DNA from: Candidatus Kuenenia stuttgartensis
GTDB lineage: Bacteria; Planctomycetota; Planctomycetia; Gemmatales; Gemmataceae
Direction: 5' to 3'
DNA: 64,000 nt
Assembly: GCA_945875585.1 (NCBI GenBank)
Contig: CAMCLK010000026.1
Location: 1 to 64,000, forward strand
Shown: positions 36,896 through 46,137 of the stretch, piece after piece
Numbering within the stretch: the stretch's first letter is position 1
How the letters are laid out: the number at the start of each line of letters is the position of its first letter
Translations under genes and position numbers: made by a program
The notes under the pieces: generated by a model
Databases searched by the model: none
What the model was told of the DNA's origin: nothing
Seen by the model: only the letters and a program-made list of their open reading frames with translations

Positions 36896-38185
36896 ATGCT
36901 GACAGTTTGGGGTTCGTCGCGTCGCTTCTGTGACGGTGTTAATCGTCGCGATTTTATTCGTGTTGGCGCCCTGGGCACTGGTCTTACTTTGGCAGATCTC
37001 ATGCGCCAGCGTGCCTTGGGAGCCAAAAGAGCGCCTGCCAGCAAAGCTAAAGCAGCCATTCTGATCTACCTGCCCGGTGGTCCTTCCCACATGGACATGT
37101 ACGACCTCAAGCCAGATGCACCCAAAGAATTCCGCGGCGAATTTAACCCGATTGCCACGTCTGTACCCGGCATCCAGATCAGCGAGCACTTCGCTTTGCA
37201 AGCCAAAATGTTCGACAAGCTTGCAGTCGTCCGTTCGCTGGTATCAGTTGACGAGCATTCAGATTCACTTGTAATGACCGGCTACAGCGAGCAGACCAAC
37301 CGTATTCAACAGCACCCCAGTTTTGGTTCGGTGATGTCGAAAATTCGGTCGGGCCAGACAGACGGCGATTCCGTTCCCCCCTTCGTCAGCTTACGTGGCA
37401 TGAGCAAAGGCACAGAACCCGGCTTCCTTGGCGTGGCGCATCGCCCGTTTTCTCCAGGTGGTCCTGGTTTGGCCAACCTGAAACCAGCAACAGCCAACAC
37501 TGGCCTCAACCTCGACTCCCGCCGCGACCTGCTCACCGGGTTCGACGACCTTCGCCGCGATATCGATGCCTCGGGCACGTTGAGTGGTATCGATACCTTC
37601 ACATCGCGCGCCTTCGACATGGTTACCTCTGGCGTGGTGCGCAATGCGCTGAGTTTAGAAAAGGAAGCCGCTGCCGTGCGTGAACGGTATAAGGGCGTTG
37701 AATCGTTCCTGACAGCTCGCCGTCTGGTTGAAGCAGGCGTTTCCTGCGTGACACTTTCAATTGGTGGATGGGATACGCACAGCAACAACTTCCAGACCCT
37801 CAAGAAGCAGTTACCTCAAGTGGACCGTGGTATCGCCAACCTTATTTCTGACCTCCACGAACGCGGCCTCTCCGATGACGTGGCAGTGGTCATGTGGGGC
37901 GAATTCGGACGCACACCCAAGATCAACAGCAACGCCGGTCGCGACCACTGGTCTCCTGTGATGTCGGCACTTGTTGCTGGTGGTGGCATGCGCATGGGCC
38001 AAGCCGTTGGTTCCAGCACAGCACGGGGCGAGCGCCCCAAAGATAGGCCTTACAAGGTCAGCAACCTGCTCGCAACACTGTACAACGCCATGGGTGTTGA
38101 CCCTGCCACAACGTTTGCCAACGGCAACGGTCGTCCAGTTTATATCTTGGATGATCGCGATCAGATTCCTGAACTGGTCGGCTAA
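36896..38185 (+). CDS. DUF1501 (twin-arginine-leader) family protein
   Basis: 429 residues from ATG 36896, with TTGGAGGAC upstream. The N-terminus has a Tat-type RRDFIRVGALGTGL motif (R17-R18). The family core is the alkaline-phosphatase/sulfatase-like fold: AAILIYLPGGPSHMDMYDLK near 70, SVDEHSDSLVMTGYS near 125, LSIGGWDTHSNNFQTLKKQL near 290 and VMWGEFGRTPKINSNAGRDH near 335. DUF1501 genes occur next to PSD1/DUF1549 genes in planctomycetes, as here; the enzymatic role is not established. Confidence 0.92.
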   Translation: MLTVWGSSRRFCDGVNRRDFIRVGALGTGLTLADLMRQRALGAKRAPASKAKAAILIYLPGGPSHMDMYDLKPDAPKEFRGEFNPIATSVPGIQISEHFALQAKMFDKLAVVRSLVSVDEHSDSLVMTGYSEQTNRIQQHPSFGSVMSKIRSGQTDGDSVPPFVSLRGMSKGTEPGFLGVAHRPFSPGGPGLANLKPATANTGLNLDSRRDLLTGFDDLRRDIDASGTLSGIDTFTSRAFDMVTSGVVRNALSLEKEAAAVRERYKGVESFLTARRLVEAGVSCVTLSIGGWDTHSNNFQTLKKQLPQVDRGIANLISDLHERGLSDDVAVVMWGEFGRTPKINSNAGRDHWSPVMSALVAGGGMRMGQAVGSSTARGERPKDRPYKVSNLLATLYNAMGVDPATTFANGNGRPVYILDDRDQIPELVG

Positions 38186-38221
38186 TACAGTATCTTTTGC
38201 CCGCCCATGGTAACACTGGTG

Positions 38222-38253
38222 GCGGATCCGTCACTTGATCGTGATGGCTCCGC
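38222..38253 (+). promoter_or_regulatory. Intercistronic hairpin between the DUF1501 and PSD1 genes
   Basis: GCGGA (38222-38226) plus CCGTCAC (38228-38234) pair with GTGATGG (38241-38247, one G-U pair) and TCCGC (38249-38253), loop TTGATC, one T/C mismatch. There is no T-run after it, so it is a possible mRNA-processing or stability element rather than a terminator. Confidence 0.4.
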
Positions 38254-38285
38254 TCTGCCTTGATTAGGGCATCGGAGTCTTCTCC

Positions 38286-40763
38286 ATGAAATTCCTGCTT
38301 AGTGGCTGTTCCCTATTCGCCCTCACTATTCTGTTGGTACCATCCGCCCTTGCGGCGGATGCGTCCAGACTTGAAATTTACCCTTCCACATTGAATCTGT
38401 CTGGTTCTGATGCCTGCGCGCAAATCTTGGTCACCCGCATCTCGCCCGATGGTCGCCGCGAAGACTTCACCGGCGACGCACGATTCGAAGCCAGCCGCGC
38501 AGGCTGGTTGAGGCTCACCGGAGGCCGAGTTACTCCGCTCGCGGATGGAACTGGCACTATTCGCATCACGGCAGGCGGCCTCAATTCAGAAATTCCGGTT
38601 CATGTCAGCGGCAGCTCAACCCTGCACCCCGTGAGCTTTACACATCAAGTCATCCCAGTTCTGACCCGCTTCGGGTGCAATTCGGGTGGTTGCCACGGAA
38701 AGCAAAGCGGCCAAAACGGATTCCGCCTGTCGCTTTTAGGGTTTGATCCTGAACTTGATCACGCCACCCTCACGAAAGAGGTGCGTGGCAGGCGTATCGA
38801 GGTGGCTGCTCCCGAGCGGTCGCTTCTGCTTCTGAAAGCCAGCGGCGGTGTTGCCCATGGTGGCGGCAAAAAATTCGACAGCAACAGCGATGAATACCGA
38901 CTCATCCGCCGCTGGATTGCAGCAGGTGCCATCGGAATGAAGGATAACGACCCTACCCTGAAGCGCCTTGAAGTGGTTCCGCCCATGCGCCGATTCACAC
39001 CTGAAGCCCGGCAGCAGATGGTGGCGTTGGCGCACTATTCCGATGGCCGAACCGACGATGTCACGCGCATGGCGCAGTACGAATCGAACGATCCCGAAGT
39101 AGCTGCGGTGGATGCTGCTGGAGTCACCAAGGCCGGCAAACGGCCGGGTGAAGCAGCTATTATGGTGCGTTTCTCCGGTAAGGTTGAGGTTTTCCGTGCT
39201 CAGGTTCCCGTATCGCAAGGTACCACTGGAACGGATTTCGTCGCGCACAACCCCATCGACAAAGCAGTCGTTGCACGCTGGCGCGAGCTAGGTGTCACGC
39301 CTTCGCCTCGCGCTGCAGACTCCATTTTCATCCGCCGCATGGCGCTTGACCTGACTGGAACACTTCCTACCCCCGAACGCGTCCATGCTTTTGAAACCTC
39401 GAAATCCCCAGATAAAGACGCGCAACTCGCCGACGAACTCCTCTCCTCACCCGAGTATGCCTACTATTTCGCAGGTAAATGGGCAGATATCCTGCGTGTT
39501 AAACGTGGCAACCAAGCTGACAGAGCCTTCGGCACGTTCGCCTTCCACCAGTGGCTGCGCGACGCCGTTGCATCTGACATGCCATACGACCGCATGGCCC
39601 GCCGCATTATTGCTGCCGTGGGAGATGAGGAACGGTCCCCAACCACCGTGTGGTACAAAGATCTGACAACAACCGATCAGATGGTGGACAATCTTTCACA
39701 GGTATTCCTAGGCACACGTCTGCAATGCGCCCAATGCCACCACCACCCGTACGAACGCTGGACCCAAGACGATTACTGGAACCTTGCAGCTTATTTTGGC
39801 CAACTTGGCCGCAAGAACATTCCCATGGTTGCTCGCGGTGGACAGCAACAACAAAATCTCCAGCGATCTGTTTACTACAACAAAGGCACAGGCGCGGTTC
39901 TCAACAAGCGCACAGGTAAACCAGCGGTACCTGCTCCTCTGGATGGTGGCACCACCACGCTTCTACCTGGCGAAGACCCGCGTAACGCTTTGGTAGACTG
40001 GATGGTGCGCAAAGATAATCCGTTCTTTGCTCGCGCCGTAGCCAATCGCTACTGGGCACAGTTCTTTGGCCGTGGCATTGTTGATCCTATTGACGATATG
40101 CGTGTGACCAATCCGCCAAGCAACCCTGCGCTGCTCGACGCGCTGGCTTCAGAACTTGTCAAAACCAATTTCAGTTTAAGGCAACTTTCGCGCGCCATAG
40201 TAACCAGTAGTGTGTATCGGCTGTCGTCAGACCCCGTGCCCGGCAATGCTACCGACAGGCAATCGTTTGCCCGTTATTACCCCAAGCGCATGACCGCTGA
40301 AGTTCTGCACGATGCCGTACATCAGGTAACTGGAACTCCCCCAACATTCGCAGGGGTTCCAACCGATAGGCATGCCCCCACCAGGGCCATCATGCTACCG
40401 GATGAGTCGTTTGCGTCTTATTTCTTGGATGTTTTTGGCCGTCCGCAACGACTGAGCCCATGCGAATGTGAACGTGTTTCCGAGGCGAATCTGGCGCAGG
40501 TTTTGCATTTGGTCAATTCCGAAGAGATTCAGTCGAAGATTGGTCGCGCGGGTGGCCGCGCCGATTTACTGGCCAAAGATCCACGCCCAGACGCGGAAAA
40601 GATTACAGAATTATTTCTCTGGGCGCTTGGACGAGTTCCAGAGGAATCGAAACTGAAATTGGCGCTTGATCACGTTGAAAAATCAGGTAAAAACAAGAAA
40701 CAGGCCTACGAAAACATTCTTTGGGCACTGATCAATATCCGCGAGTTTTCATGGGTGCGTTGA
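38286..40763 (+). CDS. PSD1-type cytochrome-like protein with DUF1549 and DUF1553
   Basis: 825 residues from ATG 38286 (GGAG upstream), signal peptide MKFLLSGCSLFALTILLVPS. Order: BIG2-like Ig region about 25-115; Planctomycete cytochrome-like region with C131-x4-C136-H137 (FGCNSGGCHGKQS); DUF1549 about 325-520 with a heme-type CAQCH (LQCAQCHHHPYERW, near 480); DUF1553 about 540-800 (VDWMVRKDNPFFARAVANRY; TSSVYRLSSD). The first Cys pair is spaced CX4CH rather than CXXCH, so heme binding there is uncertain. It follows the DUF1501 gene by 100 bases and is probably functionally linked to it. Confidence 0.92.
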   Translation: MKFLLSGCSLFALTILLVPSALAADASRLEIYPSTLNLSGSDACAQILVTRISPDGRREDFTGDARFEASRAGWLRLTGGRVTPLADGTGTIRITAGGLNSEIPVHVSGSSTLHPVSFTHQVIPVLTRFGCNSGGCHGKQSGQNGFRLSLLGFDPELDHATLTKEVRGRRIEVAAPERSLLLLKASGGVAHGGGKKFDSNSDEYRLIRRWIAAGAIGMKDNDPTLKRLEVVPPMRRFTPEARQQMVALAHYSDGRTDDVTRMAQYESNDPEVAAVDAAGVTKAGKRPGEAAIMVRFSGKVEVFRAQVPVSQGTTGTDFVAHNPIDKAVVARWRELGVTPSPRAADSIFIRRMALDLTGTLPTPERVHAFETSKSPDKDAQLADELLSSPEYAYYFAGKWADILRVKRGNQADRAFGTFAFHQWLRDAVASDMPYDRMARRIIAAVGDEERSPTTVWYKDLTTTDQMVDNLSQVFLGTRLQCAQCHHHPYERWTQDDYWNLAAYFGQLGRKNIPMVARGGQQQQNLQRSVYYNKGTGAVLNKRTGKPAVPAPLDGGTTTLLPGEDPRNALVDWMVRKDNPFFARAVANRYWAQFFGRGIVDPIDDMRVTNPPSNPALLDALASELVKTNFSLRQLSRAIVTSSVYRLSSDPVPGNATDRQSFARYYPKRMTAEVLHDAVHQVTGTPPTFAGVPTDRHAPTRAIMLPDESFASYFLDVFGRPQRLSPCECERVSEANLAQVLHLVNSEEIQSKIGRAGGRADLLAKDPRPDAEKITELFLWALGRVPEESKLKLALDHVEKSGKNKKQAYENILWALINIREFSWVR

Positions 40764-40778
40764 TGCATCGCTAATTAA

Positions 40779-40794
40779 AATGGTGAAAACCATT
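40779..40794. terminator. Weak GNRA-loop hairpin between convergent genes
   Basis: AATGGT (40779-40784), loop GAAA, ACCATT (40789-40794). It lies between the PSD1 gene and the convergent HD-like gene. The stem is only six pairs and no strong T-run follows. Confidence 0.35.
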
Positions 40795-40800
40795 CAATAA

Positions 40801-41409
40801 TTATTCGCTGGTTCCTATGGACGGATTAGGCATAGTGGTTTTCCAATAATCACCTTCGCTTTTGGGACAATCATGCCACACTCTGGCACTTGCGACGTCA
40901 CACATGTGACAGAAAGCCGCGAGAGGACTCATTCCTCGCTTGCCATTATTGTAGTCTTGGCCTTCCCCTTCTACAAAAAATAAGGCTCGCTCCAAGTCGT
41001 GCGGCAAGCTAATTCCAACTTCCAGCAATCTGGCAAGCCGAATCTCATGAGCGCACTCCTTCATACCGGGACGCCTGCGCCAAATCCCGTCTATCTCCTC
41101 GTAGGCCCATGGTTTTTCCAGATCATGAATAAAGAGCACAGTTTGGACATCCGACAGTGAAAACGGCAATGGTCGGAGATTGTTCATCGATTTATACAAC
41201 ACGATCGCGACATTCATGACTTCCCGGACGTGATCGAGGTATCCACCTATCCAAGCCTGATGATTGGTGGTGGAACCTCGTGCCTTGGCAAATTCCGCCG
41301 CATACGTGGTAAGCAGGGAATAAAATCCTACGCGGTAATGCTCTGGAATTTGCTCAAGCAATTGATCAATCTCAAAATACTGTTGTTTTTTTCCTTCAAC
41401 ACCAAGCAT
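40801..41409 (-). CDS. HD-domain-like protein of unknown function
   Basis: 202 residues from ATG 41409 (GGGAA upstream). His60 in YLDHVREVMNV, the HD doublet H95-D96 in FIHDLEKPWAYEE, and D171 in HMCDVASARVWHD fit the H...HD...D metal pattern of HD-superfamily phosphohydrolases (dGTPases, nucleotidases, RelA/SpoT-like). No further domain is seen. It has no obvious operon partner, and its composition is more A/T-rich and less repetitive than neighbours, so it may be an accessory gene. Substrate unknown. Confidence 0.65.
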   Translation of the reverse strand: MLGVEGKKQQYFEIDQLLEQIPEHYRVGFYSLLTTYAAEFAKARGSTTNHQAWIGGYLDHVREVMNVAIVLYKSMNNLRPLPFSLSDVQTVLFIHDLEKPWAYEEIDGIWRRRPGMKECAHEIRLARLLEVGISLPHDLERALFFVEGEGQDYNNGKRGMSPLAAFCHMCDVASARVWHDCPKSEGDYWKTTMPNPSIGTSE

Positions 41410-41489
41410 TTGAATATTCCCGAGAGACCCGTTAATTCAGACCCAGTTAGCAAGAAATCAACCTAAACGTTTTTTATTTAAGGCTTACT

Positions 41490-43136
41490 TCACTCTTTGG
41501 CGCCTTGCCGGGTAGCGATGGGAACATATCCCGCCTCGAATCCTTGAGGGGGATTAACAATCAGGGCCGGATCGATGTCCGCCAGTTTCCCAACTGTGGG
41601 TGGCGGCAGGTACTCGCGATCTTTCTTCCATGCACGGTGTAGTTTCTCCACGCGCACCTGAAGGCTTTCGCGCTCCTGATCGGTTAAGTCTGCATTGAGA
41701 AGCGCGGGCTGATCCACGAATCGGTACCAATAGTAAGTAATCTCGCTGCCATCCCCCGGATAAGCCTTGAAAGGCCCAGCCACGGGACCAGGCTTCTTCC
41801 AAGAACTTTGAGCATCGTCGGGTGTCACATACGGTTCTGAACGGTCTTTGCGTGACCTACCAAATTGAACTTTTGCCAGTCCGGTTTCCGCGGGCACATC
41901 TTTTGGTTGCACCACCGCCCAAGTCTGCTTACCACTCTTGTCTTTTTTCAGATGATAATATTCCGGCAGAGTCGCCAACATACCGTCCTTACTTTCCGTT
42001 TTTGTCACAGTTTGGTAGTTCCAGCGGTACCCGTAGGTGTGGGGATCGAGCGCCACTGGATTGGCAAATGAGTTCCAAGCAATCGGCATCTTTTTATCTT
42101 TAGGAACATTTGGCGAATAAATCTTCCAAGTAGAACCTCCATTGCCGTTGAATGTGTGCACGCTGGCGCCCTTGGGATCAACCACGCCACTGACAGGTGT
42201 CCCACCTTCAAACCACGCCTTCACTGAGTCCCATAGGGCACTTTTGTTATAGGCGGTAATTCGATGAACCAGCATAGATTCTTCCTTGGCGTTTCTTGGA
42301 AACGATGTGGGAGCAATCCTGGCATAGGTTTCGCCGCGTGAGTCCACAGCCTGAAAACTTGGCACATACTGTGTTTCCATCTGCAGAGCCTTGTTCGGGC
42401 TGGAAGGACGACCATCTAAAAACATGCCAGCCAATTTGGGATTATCCACAGATGCTCGAGACCAGAAATACGGTGTGAAGAAGGCGACCGGACCTTTGAA
42501 ATTATCTGAATTCAGAAACAAGGTCCAAGCTTGGTCCCCAGTTGGAACCTCCTTCCCGGCCGTAGTGGTTTTGGGCGTTGTCAGGGGCAACGGAAGGTAG
42601 CCGTAACCGAACAGTTCTCCACAGGTGCCTTGCTTGAGGTTCAGGCCATCAGCAGGCCAAAGTACCCATGGGCTGAGTTGAGCGACCCCGTACTTCCCTT
42701 TGGGTTTGCTCCAGTCTCGTCCTTGCCCTGCACCCGGTCCATTGGCCCATTCATTAAAATTCAGGGCGACACCGCCCATAATGAATTTTGGAGTTTCGGT
42801 GGCAAAGCGCGTGTCACGCCACCAACCAAGCCCACCTTCGATATCGGAATAAAGGTTCTCTGGTTTGGGACCACCATACTGCGCAAACATCCAAGTGCCA
42901 AATAGGCCAGTCTGAAAACGATTGCCAGGATACTCTTTCAGCAATGGCCAAGCCGCAACGTAAAGCGAGAATCCTGCGTTGTAGCTTTCTGGCACCTTCT
43001 CGTGCGGTACCAGCAGATACCCAGCCATCTCGCCTTCCTGAATCCGCTCTTGGGAACGGATTACCGATGACGGTATCAGCACGATTAAGCTGGCCAGAGT
43101 TGATGTAATAATGCCCATGTATCGGTTTCGAAACAT
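41490..43136 (-). CDS. Secreted protein of unknown function
   Basis: 548 residues from ATG 43136 with a signal peptide (about MFRNRYMGIITSTLASLIVL, then IPSSVIRS). The mature part is rich in Trp, Tyr and Gly (WMFAQYGGPKPENLYSDIEG, LGWWRDTRFATETPKFIMGG, YFWSRASVDNPKLAGMFLDG). No known catalytic motif or repeat is visible. It follows the bamA terminator and so has its own promoter. It may be a planctomycete-specific exported protein; I do not recognise it. Confidence 0.72.
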   Translation of the reverse strand: MFRNRYMGIITSTLASLIVLIPSSVIRSQERIQEGEMAGYLLVPHEKVPESYNAGFSLYVAAWPLLKEYPGNRFQTGLFGTWMFAQYGGPKPENLYSDIEGGLGWWRDTRFATETPKFIMGGVALNFNEWANGPGAGQGRDWSKPKGKYGVAQLSPWVLWPADGLNLKQGTCGELFGYGYLPLPLTTPKTTTAGKEVPTGDQAWTLFLNSDNFKGPVAFFTPYFWSRASVDNPKLAGMFLDGRPSSPNKALQMETQYVPSFQAVDSRGETYARIAPTSFPRNAKEESMLVHRITAYNKSALWDSVKAWFEGGTPVSGVVDPKGASVHTFNGNGGSTWKIYSPNVPKDKKMPIAWNSFANPVALDPHTYGYRWNYQTVTKTESKDGMLATLPEYYHLKKDKSGKQTWAVVQPKDVPAETGLAKVQFGRSRKDRSEPYVTPDDAQSSWKKPGPVAGPFKAYPGDGSEITYYWYRFVDQPALLNADLTDQERESLQVRVEKLHRAWKKDREYLPPPTVGKLADIDPALIVNPPQGFEAGYVPIATRQGAKE

Positions 43137-43270
43137 TGCTGTGGTACCACCAAAAATCGCTGGTTTGCTTTTCGGATCACGTGATTTTCAAATCATCATC
43201 CATCAATAAAAACCTAGGAATCAGTCGTAAGCCTTTCAAGACAATGCTTTTCACCACTGACAAAACTCAA

Positions 43271-43317
43271 AAAACAACCCGTTTGCAGTGCGATCGGCAC
43301 CACAAACGGGCTGTTTT
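43271..43317 (-). terminator. Intrinsic terminator downstream of bamA
   Basis: AAAACA (43271-43276) and CCCGTTTG (43278-43285) pair with CAAACGGG (43303-43310) and TGTTTT (43312-43317), one mismatch, 17-base loop. On the minus strand it is followed by T-rich sequence. Confidence 0.75.
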
Positions 43318-43418
43318 CGGATCTTATTCGCTGACACGTTCAATTCGAGAACCAAGCAGGCATCATGCCAATCGATTCTGCTGCCTTTTGCGCATGACCA
43401 TCACCCAACGACGGTTCA

Positions 43419-45950
43419 TTATCTGAAGAACCCAAGCCAGAACTGGAACATCTGATTGCGGTCGGTTGGAGCCTTGGCAATCGGGAAGCCAAAGTCCAAG
43501 GCAATCGGTACAGGACCCATCATTGGCACCACGAAGCGAGCACCAAAACCAGCCGATACCCGGTAGTTTTCGATTTTGGAAATATCAGGCTCCACAGTAC
43601 CCGAGTCGAGGAATCCAACCAGATACACCTGGTCGTTGGCCATGACCGGAATCTGGTATTCCAGCGAGTTGAGGAACATGAAATCGCCGCCTGTCATGAA
43701 TCCGTTTTCATTTGGTCCCACACCGCGGAAACTAAAGCCGCGGATCGAACGGAAACCACCGGCAAAGAATCGTTCGTACACTGGCGTGTTTTCACCGGCC
43801 CACGAGAACTGACTTCGATAGGCCAAAACATGTCGGCCTGAACCGTCAGCACGCTGATAGGTTGTGAAGTACTTGTTGAATTCCAAGTTGACGAGCGGAA
43901 AGGTGAATTCACCAAACGCCTGCTCAAAGCTGGCATCAATAAGGCTCCCTTCCGTGGCTCGCAGGAAGCTATCTCTACTGTCACGTGTGACACCAATCTT
44001 TGCCGCCGTCAGGAAATTATATCCCTCAACAGAGGTGTAATCGGTTGGCGCACCATCGGGCACATCGAAGACCCCAATGTTTTCAACCCTTACCGAACCG
44101 TTCAGGCTCCAGTACTGGTTCAAGCGCCTGCCAAGCGTGAAACGAGCACCAAGGCGCTCTTCTGTGTATTCAAGATAATTTCTTGAAAAGTAGTAACCGC
44201 TGACGCCAAAGCTCCAAGGGCTATCGAAAAGGAACGGCTCGCGGAAGCTGACGCTATAGCGCTGCAACTGATTGCCAGGCACTGCTTCCACCCTGAATTC
44301 CTGTCCGGCGCCACGGAAGGCACCACCACTGATCAGGTCGTCGAGGCTGGTAGGAAGACGCGCGATATCGAAGTTGCGTTCATTCAGAACGATACTACCG
44401 TTGAGCCCCGCATCGGAGTTCACGCCGACACCAAACAAAAGGCTACCTGTGGTGGTTTCCTGAATCTGCACCAGCAAGTCTTTGAATTCACTGTCGCCCT
44501 CGGGGTCGAGGACCGTGACCGTAGGCCTCACGTTGCCATCAGGGCTGGTTTCAAAAATATTGAGCTTGGCCAAATTGCGTTCAGCGACACGCAGGTCGGG
44601 ATAAGTCAGAACCTGACCTGAATAGAGCGGTACCTGCCTCAAAATAACGTTTTGCTTGGTGCGCTCGTTGCCCACAATCAAAATCTGGCCCACCCGCGCC
44701 GGTTGGCGTTCGGTTACTTCGTATTGCAGGCGCACCAATCCCGGAGTTTCTGGAACATATACCGGCGTCGGGGTCACCCGCGCCTCGCGCCCCATGTAAC
44801 CGATGTAATCTTCTATGGCACGCTTATCGTTATTGATGCGGCTTTCACTGAAGTATTGCCCAGCCTTTACCTTGGAAAGCTGTTCAAGCTGCTCGGCAGG
44901 CACAGAACGCGCATTCACCACTTGGGGTGGTTTCTCGACTGTGTAGCGAAGCCCTTCACGGACATGGAACACCAGGTCCACTTCGCGACCATCCGGCGTC
45001 CAGCGCAGTTCACGACCAACCCTGACATCAAGGAATCCGTGCGACTTGTAATACTCTTCCAGTTTGAGAATATCGTTATCAGCTAGCATGGCATTGAACT
45101 TGCCACCCAACAGTCCGAGGAATTTTTTCGATGACTGCACGTGCGTGGCCAGAACACCGCTCGACACAAATGTCTGACCTTCAAATTCAATACCACGCAC
45201 CTTGACCACCGGGCCTTCGGTAACCGAGAAAATAACTTCGGTGTCCCCTGCCTCGCCCCCCTTGATGAGCTCGCAACTGGCAAACGGCCTACCCAGTTCC
45301 TGATAGCGGCGGACAATCGCTTGGCACGCCAGCTTATTCGCCATAGGGCTTAAAGGGCGCCCCTTGGAAATCATGGTGATCTGCGACAATTCGTCTTCAC
45401 GTAGATGCTTGGCGCCCTGGTAAGTCACATTCTGAATGACGCTGGGAAAATCCTTGATCAGGAAATAAACCGTTACCCGACCATCGGGCAGATTTTCCAG
45501 CCTCGGGTCAACGCTGGCAAACTGCTTGGTGGACATCAGCTTGCGAACATCTTCCTGAACCAGATGCGATGTGAACTCTCCACCCGGTTTTGTTTTGAGC
45601 TGGGACATGATGTTTTGTGTGGAAACATGCCTGTTCCCTTGAACCACCACATCGGCAATCAAAACCTTACCCGGCCCCGCCTCGCCTGCACGAGGAGGCT
45701 GAGCAGATGCTCGCGGCACTGCACGCAACGGAGCAGGTGCCGGAGCTCGCTCAGGCGGCACGCTCATCGATACTCCAGGCGCAGCCATGGAGCCGTTGCC
45801 CCCGCTGCCACCCGGAAATATCGGTGGACCTGGCACCTGACCTACGGCGTGGCTAGCGACGAATGCCGCCAACAAGATGCTTGAACCAAGACGTAACGCC
45901 TCAGCCCCAACATCCTGCTTCCAACGCAACTTATTCCCACTTCGTTCCAT
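43419..45950 (-). CDS. bamA: BamA/Omp85 outer-membrane protein assembly factor
   Basis: 843 residues from ATG 45950 (AGGACC upstream). After a signal region and a Pro/Ala-rich spacer (about 40-95), POTRA repeats begin with VLIADVVVQGNRHVSTQNIM near 95 and continue to about 450 (VKVRGIEFEGQTFVSSGVLA; RVGQILIVGNERTKQNVILR). The C-terminal Omp85 barrel (about 500-843) shows FRGAGQEFRVEAVPGNQLQR, GGFRSIRGFSFRGVGPNENG and the C-terminal strand MFQFWLGFFR with the aromatic last residue needed for assembly. It inserts beta-barrel proteins in the outer membrane. Separate unit with its own terminator. Confidence 0.95.
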   Translation of the reverse strand: MERSGNKLRWKQDVGAEALRLGSSILLAAFVASHAVGQVPGPPIFPGGSGGNGSMAAPGVSMSVPPERAPAPAPLRAVPRASAQPPRAGEAGPGKVLIADVVVQGNRHVSTQNIMSQLKTKPGGEFTSHLVQEDVRKLMSTKQFASVDPRLENLPDGRVTVYFLIKDFPSVIQNVTYQGAKHLREDELSQITMISKGRPLSPMANKLACQAIVRRYQELGRPFASCELIKGGEAGDTEVIFSVTEGPVVKVRGIEFEGQTFVSSGVLATHVQSSKKFLGLLGGKFNAMLADNDILKLEEYYKSHGFLDVRVGRELRWTPDGREVDLVFHVREGLRYTVEKPPQVVNARSVPAEQLEQLSKVKAGQYFSESRINNDKRAIEDYIGYMGREARVTPTPVYVPETPGLVRLQYEVTERQPARVGQILIVGNERTKQNVILRQVPLYSGQVLTYPDLRVAERNLAKLNIFETSPDGNVRPTVTVLDPEGDSEFKDLLVQIQETTTGSLLFGVGVNSDAGLNGSIVLNERNFDIARLPTSLDDLISGGAFRGAGQEFRVEAVPGNQLQRYSVSFREPFLFDSPWSFGVSGYYFSRNYLEYTEERLGARFTLGRRLNQYWSLNGSVRVENIGVFDVPDGAPTDYTSVEGYNFLTAAKIGVTRDSRDSFLRATEGSLIDASFEQAFGEFTFPLVNLEFNKYFTTYQRADGSGRHVLAYRSQFSWAGENTPVYERFFAGGFRSIRGFSFRGVGPNENGFMTGGDFMFLNSLEYQIPVMANDQVYLVGFLDSGTVEPDISKIENYRVSAGFGARFVVPMMGPVPIALDFGFPIAKAPTDRNQMFQFWLGFFR

Positions 45951-46137
45951 GTGCCGGTCCTGATGGCCTTTGCCCGGGATTTCCCTGAGATTCGCCAATT
46001 AGGCAGGAAGTTCATTCAAGTCAATACAAGATGGAGCCGGCCAGAAGTCGAACGGCCCCTTGTCGGGATCGCTCAGACTCTCAAGATAGACTTTTCGATC
46101 GGCTCCAATTCATGACGGCAGAAGAAAGCGGGCACAA

